DNA from: Chloroflexota bacterium | Lineage (GTDB): Bacteria > Chloroflexota > Limnocylindria > Limnocylindrales > CSP1-4 | Direction of reading: 5' to 3' | Length of the DNA: 5,558 nucleotides | Assembly: GCA_016200675.1 (NCBI GenBank) | Contig: JACQEH010000221.1 | Location: forward strand, 1 to 5,558 | In this document: positions 1-5,558 of the stretch, one piece after another | Numbering within the stretch: position 1 is the first letter of the stretch | How the letters are laid out: every line of letters begins with the position of its first letter | The notes under the pieces: model-generated | The model's database searches: none | What the model was told of the DNA's origin: nothing | The model's input: the letters and a program-made list of their open reading frames with translations, nothing else | Translations under genes and position numbers: made by a program

Positions 1-180
1 GCCAAGGAGCCCGAAGATCTCGCCCGGGCGGACCTCCAGGTCGAGCTGGCCGACGGCCACGAAGTCGCCGTACTTCTTGGTCAGGACGCGGGTCCGGATG
101 GGCGACCCGGGGCCGCTCGATTCTGGGGCGAGGGCGGACCTCCGTCGGCGGGCCGGCCGCGGCGGCGCGATATCGGTCAC
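1..180 (-). CDS. ABC transporter ATP-binding protein, N-terminal fragment (cut by window edge)
   Basis: Only the first 60 codons are in the window. Residues 28-60 read IRTRVLTKKYGDF, then a short strand, then RPGEIFGLLG. This is the standard opening of an ABC ATPase: a strand with an aromatic A-loop Tyr (Y37), the VRPGEI turn, and the first residues of Walker A (GLLG, normally continuing GPNGAGK). By family knowledge it would hydrolyse ATP on the cytoplasmic side to drive a membrane permease, most like the multidrug/ABC-2 (CcmA, COG1131) group. The start is the GTG at 178-180, four bases beyond the stop of the preceding gene, and no ATG, GTG or TTG lies between it and the conserved core. This start gives an unusual Arg/Pro/Ser-rich extension of about 27 residues. 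The upstream GGCGG is at best a weak ribosome site, so coupled translation with the preceding gene is likely. The permease should follow to the left. The family call is firm; the substrate cannot be told. Confidence 0.88.
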   Translation of the reverse strand, partial: MTDIAPPRPARRRRSALAPESSGPGSPIRTRVLTKKYGDFVAVGQLDLEVRPGEIFGLLG

Positions 181-184
181 GGGA

Positions 185-1405
185 TTACCGCCGGCCGTAG
201 CGCTGGAAGACCCACCAGACGCCGCCCACGACGGCGACGATCAGGGCAACCCCGACGACCCCCCACAGGATCGAGGTCTCGACGGTGTAGCGGATCTGCA
301 TCGAATCGGTGGTCGAGGAGTCGCCCGCCGCCGAGATCGTCAGGTTGTAGTCGCCGGCGATCGCATCACCCGACGGCTTGACCTGGGCGTTGACGGTCAC
401 CGTCTTGCCGGCCTCGATGCTGGCGACGGTCGGCTGGTCGAAGGTGATGGTCCAGCCGCCGGGGCCGGTCCCGGTCAACTTGACGTTGGTGATCGGGGCC
501 GTCCCGTTGTTCGTCACCGTCACCGCGAGCGGCGAGGTGCTGCCCGCGGCACCGTGGCCGTTGAGGAGGCCGCCCGGGGTCGAGAGCGCGAGCTTGTAGG
601 TCCCCGTGACCTCGACATCGAGGGCGAACTGCTCCGTCCGCCCGCCGGCGGTCGCCACCACCTGGATCTGGTAGGTCCCGGCCGCGGCCCCGGCCGGGGG
701 TGTCGCCGAGACCGTGACGCTTGACGTGGAGCCGGCCTTCACGACGGCGCTGGCGGCCTGCGACTGGCCGGTCAGGGTCGCCTGAACGGTCCAGCCGGCC
801 GGGCCCTGGGCGTTGATCGAGTAGGTCAGGTCCTGGGCCGTGCCGTTGTTGAGGGTCAGGTTGAAGCTGAACGTCTGGGTGGAGGGACCCTTCAGGCTGG
901 GCACGTCGCTGGTCAGGGAGAGCTTGCCCGTCGCGGCGGCATTGACGCGGACCGAAAGGGGCAGGTCCGCCGAGGTCGTCCCGAAGCGGGCGTTGAGATT
1001 CAACGCCGTGGTGCCGGTGGCGTCCGCCGGGACGTCGAGGTCGACCCGAACGGTCGCCGGATCCTTGCCGTTTGTCTGGGCCTCGTCGACGACGAACCCA
1101 CCGCCGCGGATGGCCGCGTTCCAGGCGGCCGGTGCGCCGGTCAGGGTGAGACTCACGCGTTCCGGGCTGGTCGTCGTGATCGAAACGTCGAAGCTGACAC
1201 GGGCACCCGGGGCAACCACGACCGCCGGGTACGGGGTCGTGATCGTCAGGGCGTCCGCCGCCAATACGGCGGGCGCCAGCGTGGATGCCGCGATGCCTGC
1301 GGCGGCCAGGAGGACGACGGCGCGGCGGATGCCGGCTCGGAGGCCTCGCCGGAGGGCACCCGGCCTGGCGCCGCTCACGCCGGTCAACGGTCGTTCGGTC
1401 GTCAT
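185..1405 (-). CDS. Secreted, membrane-anchored protein with three NEW3/Ig-like domains (COG1470-like)
   Basis: About 406 residues. The N-terminus has an Arg-rich segment (to about residue 28), a hydrophobic core (29-48) and an AxA-like cleavage site near APAVLA|AD, which is a signal peptide. Three Ig-like beta-sandwich repeats follow, at about 53-153, 160-265 and 270-375. Each has the NEW3 pattern of an Asn-Gly turn or equivalent, a Gly-Trp or Ala-Trp pair (W near 94, 204 and 317), a 'gG.t..v' strand and a 'P.ga.aG.Y.l' end. A transmembrane helix (about 379-400) and a short basic tail, RYGRR, close the protein. Most of it should therefore sit outside the membrane, tethered at the C-terminus. 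The mature part has no cysteine. The chosen ATG follows AGAGGAAAGGGAG by 12 bases; an in-frame GTG three codons upstream (1412-1414) is an alternative. The immediately following ABC ATPase suggests that it is the extracellular partner of that transporter, perhaps binding carbohydrate or the cell envelope. The exact role is unknown. Confidence 0.85.
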   Translation of the reverse strand: MTTERPLTGVSGARPGALRRGLRAGIRRAVVLLAAAGIAASTLAPAVLAADALTITTPYPAVVVAPGARVSFDVSITTTSPERVSLTLTGAPAAWNAAIRGGGFVVDEAQTNGKDPATVRVDLDVPADATGTTALNLNARFGTTSADLPLSVRVNAAATGKLSLTSDVPSLKGPSTQTFSFNLTLNNGTAQDLTYSINAQGPAGWTVQATLTGQSQAASAVVKAGSTSSVTVSATPPAGAAAGTYQIQVVATAGGRTEQFALDVEVTGTYKLALSTPGGLLNGHGAAGSTSPLAVTVTNNGTAPITNVKLTGTGPGGWTITFDQPTVASIEAGKTVTVNAQVKPSGDAIAGDYNLTISAAGDSSTTDSMQIRYTVETSILWGVVGVALIVAVVGGVWWVFQRYGRR

Positions 1406-1417
1406 GCTCGCCACGAT

Positions 1418-1430
1418 CTCCCTTTCCTCT
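1418..1430 (-). promoter_or_regulatory. Ribosome binding site of the NEW3-domain gene
   Basis: Read on the minus strand this is AGAGGAAAGGGAG, a purine tract with two possible Shine-Dalgarno cores. GGGAG lies 12 bases before the ATG at 1405 and only 3 bases before the GTG at 1414. AGGA lies 10 bases before that GTG. The tract therefore supports translation starting here, but does not settle which of the two starts, three codons apart, is used. Confidence 0.6.
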
Positions 1431-1557
1431 GATCTGTTGGTGGGCGCCGACCGGCGTCGGGATGCTCGGTGCGGCCGCGACGTGCGCCATCGACCGACGC
1501 GCGGTCGTTCCCCCCGGGGCGCGTTCGCCCCCGAATCTGACAAGTCCGCGGCCGGAA

Positions 1558-1589
1558 CGCAACCGCGGCTCGATGAAGGGACGGTTGCG
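1558..1589. repeat. Inverted repeat CGCAACCG / CGGTTGCG
   Basis: CGCAACCG at 1558-1565 is perfectly complementary to CGGTTGCG at 1582-1589, with 16 bases between. A second small dyad, ACGGT (1581-1585) and ACCGT (1592-1596), and GGTT (1583-1586) with AACC (1597-1600), overlap the right arm. It could be an operator or an RNA hairpin in the leader of the minus-strand NEW3 gene, whose start lies about 150 bases away. There is no T-run on either side, so a factor-independent terminator is not supported. Confidence 0.4.
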
Positions 1590-1660
1590 AGACCGTAACC
1601 GGGCTCCTCGGCCGACCCCGGCGGGGGCCGGGTCCCGCTCGAGTCACGACCGGGGGGCGT

Positions 1661-1690
1661 TTGACAGGTTCGACGGGCAGCCCCCATGCT
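1661..1690 (+). promoter_or_regulatory. Possible sigma-70-type promoter for the plus strand
   Basis: A perfect -35 consensus, TTGACA, stands at 1661-1666. With an 18-base spacer the -10 position reads CATGCT (1685-1690), which matches TATAAT at three of six positions, so the -10 is weak. If used, transcription would start near 1697 and give the zinc-ribbon gene a leader of about 190 bases. A perfect TTGACA is uncommon by chance in DNA this GC-rich, but on its own it is only suggestive. Confidence 0.35.
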
Positions 1691-1805
1691 TGCCATGACA
1701 ACCGGATCCGCGAGACGTACGCAGGTCAGAGCATCGATCGAGTTCCGTGAACCGAATCGACTCGCTCCCGCGATCGCCGCCTGGATCCACCATCGCCGGC
1801 CCGTC

Positions 1806-1859
1806 ACCCATCACGTGACAGCGCCTGCACCACGGCGCCGAGGCACGGACCCATCACGT
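1806..1859. repeat. Pair of perfect 11-bp direct repeats, ACCCATCACGT
   Basis: ACCCATCACGT occurs at 1806-1816 and again at 1849-1859, 43 bp start to start, which is about four helical turns. The copies lie 75-85 and 32-42 bases upstream of the ATG of the zinc-ribbon gene. The first copy runs into the palindrome TCACGTGA (1811-1818), itself inside a GTCAC-N7-GTGAC dyad (1803-1819). The arrangement is what one expects of two sites for a DNA-binding regulator on the same face of the helix. No regulator is identified. Confidence 0.5.
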
Positions 1860-1890
1860 CCGTCCCCGGCCAGAGGAACTTTCGAGCACC

Positions 1891-2079
1891 ATGCTGTCAC
1901 GAACACTCCACACCACCACCGTCGGGCGCGCCGCGTCCATCCGCCGCCTGCGACGGCGCCAGGCGACCACCAGCCGCCTCTTCTGCTCCACGAACGGCTG
2001 CGCCAGCTTCCTCGAGATCGACATCGAGGGTCACCAGGCAACCTGCCCGGTCTGCGGCTTCCGCCGCCGCCTGAACTGA
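1891..2079 (+). CDS. Small zinc-ribbon protein (62 residues)
   Basis: The product has a basic N-terminal half (RRLRRRQ at about 18-24) and a C-terminal four-cysteine unit. C32-x4-C37 and C52-x2-C55 are separated by 14 residues, and the second knuckle reads CPVCGF. This is a typical treble-strand zinc ribbon, so one structural Zn(II) is expected. Such tiny proteins may bind nucleic acid or a protein partner; the sequence does not say which. The start is the ATG at 1891. A GAGGA at 1873-1877 lies 13 bases upstream, rather far for an ideal ribosome site. It stands alone between the divergent regulatory region and a hairpin followed by the aminotransferase gene, 93 bases downstream. The cysteine spacing makes chance translation unlikely. 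I do not recognise a named family. Confidence 0.65.
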   Translation: MLSRTLHTTTVGRAASIRRLRRRQATTSRLFCSTNGCASFLEIDIEGHQATCPVCGFRRRLN

Positions 2080-2085
2080 CCTTGG

Positions 2086-2104
2086 GCGCCGGTCCGGCCG
2101 GCGC
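2086..2104 (+). terminator. GC-rich hairpin after the zinc-ribbon gene
   Basis: GCGCCGG (2086-2092) pairs perfectly with CCGGCGC (2098-2104) around a five-base loop, starting 7 bases after the zinc-ribbon stop codon. The following bases are AACGGGGCG with no T-run, so it is not a classical intrinsic terminator. In GC-rich bacteria U-less hairpins sometimes end or stabilise transcripts. It may separate the zinc-ribbon transcript from the aminotransferase gene. Confidence 0.4.
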
Positions 2105-2172
2105 AACGGGGCGACGCTCCTGGCCCGGATGGCCGATCATCGGGCGACCAACCGCCGCCCCGGTGACCAGCC

Positions 2173-3528
2173 GTGCAGATCCTTGACCGGAGCCGCCTCG
2201 CCGACCTGATGGCCCGCGAGCAGGCAGCCTTCGTCGCTCGCCATCCCCGCGCCGGCGCGCTCCACGAGCGGGCCCGGCGGTCCCTGCTCGACGGCGTCCC
2301 GATGAACTGGATGATCAAGTGGGCGGGGGCCTACCCGCTCTACGTGGAGACCGCCTCGGGCGCCCACTTCAGCGACGTCGACGGGCACGACTACGTCGAC
2401 TTCTGCCTCGGCGACACGGGGGCGATGGCCGGTCACGGTGCCGCCCCGACGATCGCGGCCGTCGAGCGCCAGCTCCGGCGCGGCATCACCCACATGCTGC
2501 CGACGGAGGACGCGATCTGGGCCGGCGAGGAGCTGACGCGACGCTTCGGGCTCCCCTACTGGCAGTTCGCGCTGACGGCGACCGACGCCAACCGCTGGTC
2601 CCTGCGCCTCGCCCGGCACATCACCGGGCGGCCGCTCGTCGCCGTGCACGATCGCAACTACCACGGATCCGTCGACGAGACGTTCGCGTCCCTGGCCGAC
2701 GACGGCCGGGTCGAGGCCCGGCGAGGCAACCTCGGACCGCAGGTCGATCCCGCCCGGACGACGCGGGTCGTGCCCTTCAACGACCTCGATGCCCTCGAGC
2801 GGGGGCTTGCCGACGGCCAGGTCGCGGCCCTGCTCATCGAGCCGGCCCTCACGAACGTCGGGATCGTGCTGCCGGAGCCGGGCTACCTCGAAGGCGTCCG
2901 CGAGATCACCCGCCGCCACGGGACGATCCTCATCCACGACGAGACCCACACGATCTGCGCTGGTCCCGGGGGGATCACCGGCGCCGGCGGCTACGAGCCG
3001 GACATGCTGGTGATCGGCAAGACGATCGGCGGTGGCATCCCGGTGGCGACGTACGGCATGAGCGCCGAGGTCGCGGCGCGCGTCAGCGCCTCGATCGACT
3101 ACGAGGATTCCGACGTGGGCGGCATCGGTGGGACCCTCGCCGGCTACGCCCTGTCCCTGGCCGCGGTCCGGGCGACGCTGGGCGAGGTCCTGACCGCCGG
3201 GGCCTTCGCTCGGATGCTCCCCCTCGCGGAGCGCTGGGCGGCCGGTGTGGACGAGGTCATCCGACGTCACGACGTGCCCTGGCACGTGACCCGGCTCGGC
3301 GCCCGGGCCGAGTACCACTTCATGCCGACCCCGCCGCGCAACGGCCGCGAGCAATGGGATCATTCGGATCCCGAGCTGGAGCGGTTCCTCCACCTCTGGG
3401 CGATGAACCGGGGCATTCTCATGACGCCCTTCCACAACATGGCCCTGATGTCGCCGGCGACCTCGACCGAGGACGTCGATCTCCACACCGAGGTCTTCGA
3501 AGGGGCGGCTTCCGCGCTCTTCGACTGA
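2173..3528 (+). CDS. Class III PLP-dependent aminotransferase, glutamate-1-semialdehyde aminomutase-like
   Basis: 451 residues, close to the usual 430-450 of the family. The fold-type I landmarks are in order: the 'DVDGHDYVDF' entry strand (68-77), the phosphate loop region TATDAN (135-140), the cofactor-stacking NYHG (162-165), IEP (222-224), HDETHT (255-260, with D256 for the PLP ring nitrogen), and IGKTIGGG (281-288), in which K283 should form the Schiff base. It should move an amino group between an amino acid or amine and a keto compound, or shift it within one molecule, in the cytoplasm. The motifs are off the HemL norm: TATDA replaces NSGTEA and DETHT replaces DEVMT, so true tetrapyrrole synthesis is doubtful and the substrate is unknown. 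The start is GTG 2173, the first start after an in-frame TGA (2164-2166). GGTGA at 2162-2166 may be a weak ribosome site. No pathway partner is adjacent. Confidence 0.88.
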   Translation: MQILDRSRLADLMAREQAAFVARHPRAGALHERARRSLLDGVPMNWMIKWAGAYPLYVETASGAHFSDVDGHDYVDFCLGDTGAMAGHGAAPTIAAVERQLRRGITHMLPTEDAIWAGEELTRRFGLPYWQFALTATDANRWSLRLARHITGRPLVAVHDRNYHGSVDETFASLADDGRVEARRGNLGPQVDPARTTRVVPFNDLDALERGLADGQVAALLIEPALTNVGIVLPEPGYLEGVREITRRHGTILIHDETHTICAGPGGITGAGGYEPDMLVIGKTIGGGIPVATYGMSAEVAARVSASIDYEDSDVGGIGGTLAGYALSLAAVRATLGEVLTAGAFARMLPLAERWAAGVDEVIRRHDVPWHVTRLGARAEYHFMPTPPRNGREQWDHSDPELERFLHLWAMNRGILMTPFHNMALMSPATSTEDVDLHTEVFEGAASALFD

Positions 3529-3539
3529 TGTCGGCAGAC

Positions 3540-3558
3540 GTGCCAGGCGAGGTGGCAC
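3540..3558. repeat. Inverted repeat GTGCCA-N7-TGGCAC before the nuclease gene
   Basis: GTGCCA (3540-3545) and TGGCAC (3553-3558) are perfect inverted copies with 7 bases between. The dyad begins 12 bases after the aminotransferase stop and is centred where the -35 region of the nuclease promoter would fall (3546-3551 for a 17-base spacer). It could be a repressor operator or a short hairpin ending the aminotransferase transcript. No T-run follows. Confidence 0.4.
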
Positions 3559-3568
3559 AGCGGGCGGC

Positions 3569-3574
3569 TAGAGT
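3569..3574 (+). promoter_or_regulatory. -10 box of a probable leaderless promoter
   Basis: TAGAGT at 3569-3574 fits the TANNNT -10 pattern. It ends six bases before the GTG at 3581, so transcription would begin at or next to the first base of the start codon. No Shine-Dalgarno sequence lies between. This geometry is typical of leaderless genes in high-GC actinobacteria and Chloroflexota. No good -35 is visible; the expected place carries an inverted repeat instead. The first three bases (TAG) are also the in-frame stop that makes GTG 3581 the earliest start. Confidence 0.5.
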
Positions 3575-3580
3575 CCGCTC

Positions 3581-5558
3581 GTGCAATTCCTCGACGGCCG
3601 GCTCGTCACGAGCGCGACCGACCTCGTGGGCTACCTGGCCTGCGACCATCTCGCCACGCTGGAGCTCGGCCGCGTGGCGGGCCTCTGGGAGCGACCCGAC
3701 CGTCGAGATGACCCGACGATCGCCCTCATCCAGGAGAAGGGCGACCTCCACGAGAGCGCCTATCTCGATCGCCTTCGTCTGGAAGGTCGGTCGGTCGTCG
3801 AGATCGCCAAGGACGGCCTTACCACGGTCGAGGCGCTGACCGACGCCGCCGCGGCCACCCTTGACGCGATGCGTCGCGGCGCCGACGTGATCTACCAGGC
3901 GACCTTCTTCGACGGGCGCTGGCGCGGCCACGCGGACTTCCTGTTCAAGCGCTCCGATCGGGCATCGCCGGTCCTCGGCTCGTGGAGCTACGACATCGCG
4001 GACACGAAGCTCGCCCGCGCCGTGAAGACAGGGGCGGTGCTCCAGCTTTGCGTCTACGCAGGGCTGCTCGAAGCGGTCCAGGGGATCGCGCCAGAGTGGC
4101 TCGCCGTCGTCACGGGCGACGGCGAGGAGCACCGCTATCGGGCCGAGGACTTCGCGGCGTACTTCCGCTACGTCAGGGCGCGATTCGAGGCCAGGATCAC
4201 CCGGGATGCCGACGATCCGATGGGTGCCGACACGTATCCGGACCCGGTGGATCACTGCCGGGTCTGTGCCTGGTCCCCGACCTGCATCCAGCGCCGCCGC
4301 GATGACGATCACCTCTCGATCGTGGCGGGGATGCGCCGGATCGACACGGAGCGGCTGGCCGAGGCCGGCGTGTCGACGCTGACGGCCCTGGCTGGCCTGT
4401 CCGGCGACGTGTCGATTCCGGGCGTGCTCGCGCCGCAACTCGACCGACTCCGGCAGCAGGCGCGGCTCCAGCTGCACGAGCGGATCACGGGCGAGCGCGT
4501 CTTCGAGCTCATCGAACCGTCCACGGCGGACGCGCGCCGGGGGTTCGGGCTCCTGCCGCAACCGTCGCCGTGGGACGTCTTCTTCGATATCGAAGCCGAT
4601 CCCTGGGCGACCGAGACCGGCCTGGAGTACCTGTTAGGGGTCGTGGTCGAGGACGCCGGCAGCCCACGGTACATCCCGATCTGGGGCACCTCTGCCGAGG
4701 CCGAAAAGGCGGCGTTCGAGCGCTTCATCGACGTCGTCATCGCCCGCCTGGCCGAGCACCCCGACCTCCACGTCTACCACTACGGCGGGTACGAAGCGGG
4801 CGCGATCAAGCGCCTGATGCAGCGCCATGGGACTCGGGCGGCCGAGGTCGACGCCCTGTTGCGGGGCGAGGTCCTCGTGGATCTCCTGAACGTCGTTCGC
4901 CAGGGCATTCGGGCCTCGGTCGAGTCGTATTCGCTCAAGCAGATCGAGAAGTTCTACCTCGCAGCCCGCGAAGGCCCCGTCACCGAGGCCGGCTTCAGCG
5001 TCGTGGAGTTCGAGCGATGGCTCAAGGAGCGCGACCCCGCGATCCTCCAGGAGATCGCCGACTACAACCGGGACGACTGCGTCTCGACCTGGAGCCTTCG
5101 AGGCTGGCTCGAGGCCCGCCGCTCCGAGGCGATCGAGCGCTGGCCGATGGAGGATTGGAGCCGGCCCACGCCGACGTCCGGAGATCCGAGCAACGGGGTC
5201 CGCGAGTGGGACGCGAAGGTCGCCGAGCGGGTCCGCGACCTGACGATCGGCAGCCATCCGGACGAGAAGGATGAGGAGGCCGCGGCTCGCGTCCTGCTCG
5301 CGAACCTCCTCGAGTGGCATCGCCGCGAGGAGAAGTCCCAGTACTGGCGGTGGTTCGAGCTGAAGGACCGGATGACCGTGGAGCAGCTCGTCGTCGAGCG
5401 CGACGCGCTCGGGGGCCTGGTGTTCCTCGACGAGCAGCCGGCGATGGGAAAGCGGTCCGTCCGTCGCTACACGTTCGAGCCCCAGGACCACCCCTTCAAG
5501 CCGGGCGCCAAGGCCGTCGACCAGGCGACGGGACGCGACGCCGGCGAGGTCGTCGGCC
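3581..5558 (+). CDS. TM0106-type RecB-like nuclease with DEDD exonuclease domain (partial; helicase part expected beyond window)
   Basis: 659 codons without a stop, open at the right edge. The N-terminal PD-(D/E)XK nuclease of RecB/Cas4 type shows GDLHE (54-58), GHAD (116-119, D119 metal ligand), DIADTK (138-143, D141 and K143) and QLCVY (155-159). C21 with C226, C229 and C235 fits the four-cysteine 4Fe-4S layout of Cas4 and AddB. A short helical segment (about 252-275) resembles a helix-hairpin-helix. A DEDD RNase H-like exonuclease of YprB type follows: FFDIE (334-338), YHYGGYE (399-405), VDLLNVVR (433-440), YSLKQIE (450-456) and YNRDD (495-499). This order matches COG2251/TM0106 proteins, which usually continue into a Dna2/UPF1-like helicase. 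No Walker A is reached here. It should process DNA ends in repair or defence; the role of the family is not settled. The GTG start is supported by the upstream in-frame TAG and the TAGAGT box. Confidence 0.88.
   Translation, partial: MQFLDGRLVTSATDLVGYLACDHLATLELGRVAGLWERPDRRDDPTIALIQEKGDLHESAYLDRLRLEGRSVVEIAKDGLTTVEALTDAAAATLDAMRRGADVIYQATFFDGRWRGHADFLFKRSDRASPVLGSWSYDIADTKLARAVKTGAVLQLCVYAGLLEAVQGIAPEWLAVVTGDGEEHRYRAEDFAAYFRYVRARFEARITRDADDPMGADTYPDPVDHCRVCAWSPTCIQRRRDDDHLSIVAGMRRIDTERLAEAGVSTLTALAGLSGDVSIPGVLAPQLDRLRQQARLQLHERITGERVFELIEPSTADARRGFGLLPQPSPWDVFFDIEADPWATETGLEYLLGVVVEDAGSPRYIPIWGTSAEAEKAAFERFIDVVIARLAEHPDLHVYHYGGYEAGAIKRLMQRHGTRAAEVDALLRGEVLVDLLNVVRQGIRASVESYSLKQIEKFYLAAREGPVTEAGFSVVEFERWLKERDPAILQEIADYNRDDCVSTWSLRGWLEARRSEAIERWPMEDWSRPTPTSGDPSNGVREWDAKVAERVRDLTIGSHPDEKDEEAAARVLLANLLEWHRREEKSQYWRWFELKDRMTVEQLVVERDALGGLVFLDEQPAMGKRSVRRYTFEPQDHPFKPGAKAVDQATGRDAGEVVG

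Larger units (their letters stand above)
1406..1890. other. Divergent intergenic region between the NEW3 gene and the zinc-ribbon gene
   Basis: A 485-bp stretch with no convincing gene. Open frames crossing it have Arg/Pro/His-rich products typical of GC-rich non-coding frames and no recognisable domain. It holds control elements for both directions: the ribosome site of the NEW3 gene, an inverted repeat at 1558-1589, a TTGACA element at 1661, a small GTTC-CGT-GAAC dyad at 1742-1752, the palindrome TCACGTGA at 1811-1818, and two copies of an 11-bp direct repeat (1806-1816 and 1849-1859). No clear -10 box was found for the minus-strand gene. Confidence 0.6.

Noticed and set aside
1406..1807. 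Longer start for the NEW3-domain gene, adding about 134 residues
   Set aside because: The added part is low-complexity Arg/Pro/Ser sequence and would bury the signal peptide internally. A ribosome site lies just before the internal start.
1686..2186. Plus-strand open frame covering the zinc-ribbon gene
   Set aside because: Its product is a His/Arg/Pro-rich string without domains, whereas the overlapping frame encodes a clean four-cysteine zinc ribbon.
2137..3558. Long antisense open frame opposite the aminotransferase gene
   Set aside because: The product is Arg/Gly/Asp/His-rich with no recognisable motif. It mirrors a gene whose full set of class III motifs reads on the plus strand. High GC readily leaves such antisense frames open.
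3553..3570. Sigma-54 promoter suggested by TGGCAC
   Set aside because: The -24 half matches, but five bases later the sequence is GCGG rather than TTGC, so the -12 element is missing. TGGCAC is better explained as one arm of the inverted repeat.
2319..3839. Plus-strand open frame of about 500 codons, offset from the aminotransferase and nuclease frames
   Set aside because: Arg/Gly/Pro-rich shadow product with no motif. It overlaps both real genes in another frame.
3419..4561. Long antisense open frame opposite the start of the nuclease gene
   Set aside because: It lies across the intact PD-(D/E)XK nuclease on the plus strand, has no domain pattern, and spans the boundary between two real genes.
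4570..5274. Plus-strand open frame inside the nuclease gene
   Set aside because: Arg/Gly/Pro-rich shadow of the DEDD exonuclease region, in a different frame from the conserved motifs.

Overview
The window is very GC-rich DNA with dense coding, GTG starts alongside ATG, and weak or absent Shine-Dalgarno sequences. One gene has the layout of a leaderless transcript, with a TAGAGT box six bases before a GTG. This suggests a high-GC bacterium such as an uncultured Chloroflexota (Limnocylindria-like) or an actinobacterium. That placement is an inference from composition and gene style; there is no rRNA or other marker gene here.

Left part (1-1405, minus strand): a two-gene unit read leftwards. 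The first gene encodes a secreted, C-terminally anchored protein with three tandem Ig-like/NEW3-type domains. Four bases after its stop codon begins the ATPase of an ABC transporter, which runs off the window edge just at Walker A. The pairing resembles the COG1470-type membrane protein plus ABC transporter operons known from many bacteria, whose substrate is generally unknown.

Middle (1406-2172): a 485-bp divergent intergenic region, then a 62-residue zinc-ribbon protein on the plus strand (1891-2079). The intergenic region holds a TTGACA promoter-like element, an 8-bp inverted repeat, an 8-bp palindrome, and a perfect 11-bp direct repeat whose copies lie 43 bp apart. The direct repeat lies just upstream of the zinc-ribbon gene and looks like a pair of regulator sites. 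A GC-rich hairpin follows the zinc-ribbon stop codon.

Right part (2173-5558, plus strand): a complete class III PLP-dependent aminotransferase of the glutamate-1-semialdehyde aminomutase-like group with atypical active-site motifs. It is followed by the first 659 codons of a large RecB-like nuclease of the TM0106/COG2251 type. That protein shows a Cas4/RecB-like PD-(D/E)XK nuclease with four candidate Fe-S cysteines, then a DEDD (RNase H-like) exonuclease domain. The family normally continues into a superfamily 1 helicase, which would lie beyond the window. The nuclease appears to have its own promoter, with an inverted repeat placed over the expected -35 region.

No tRNA, rRNA, CRISPR array, insertion sequence or integrase was seen. 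The plus-strand genes do not form an obvious pathway. The points most worth a second look are the 11-bp direct repeat, the dual-nuclease protein, and the NEW3-ABC unit.
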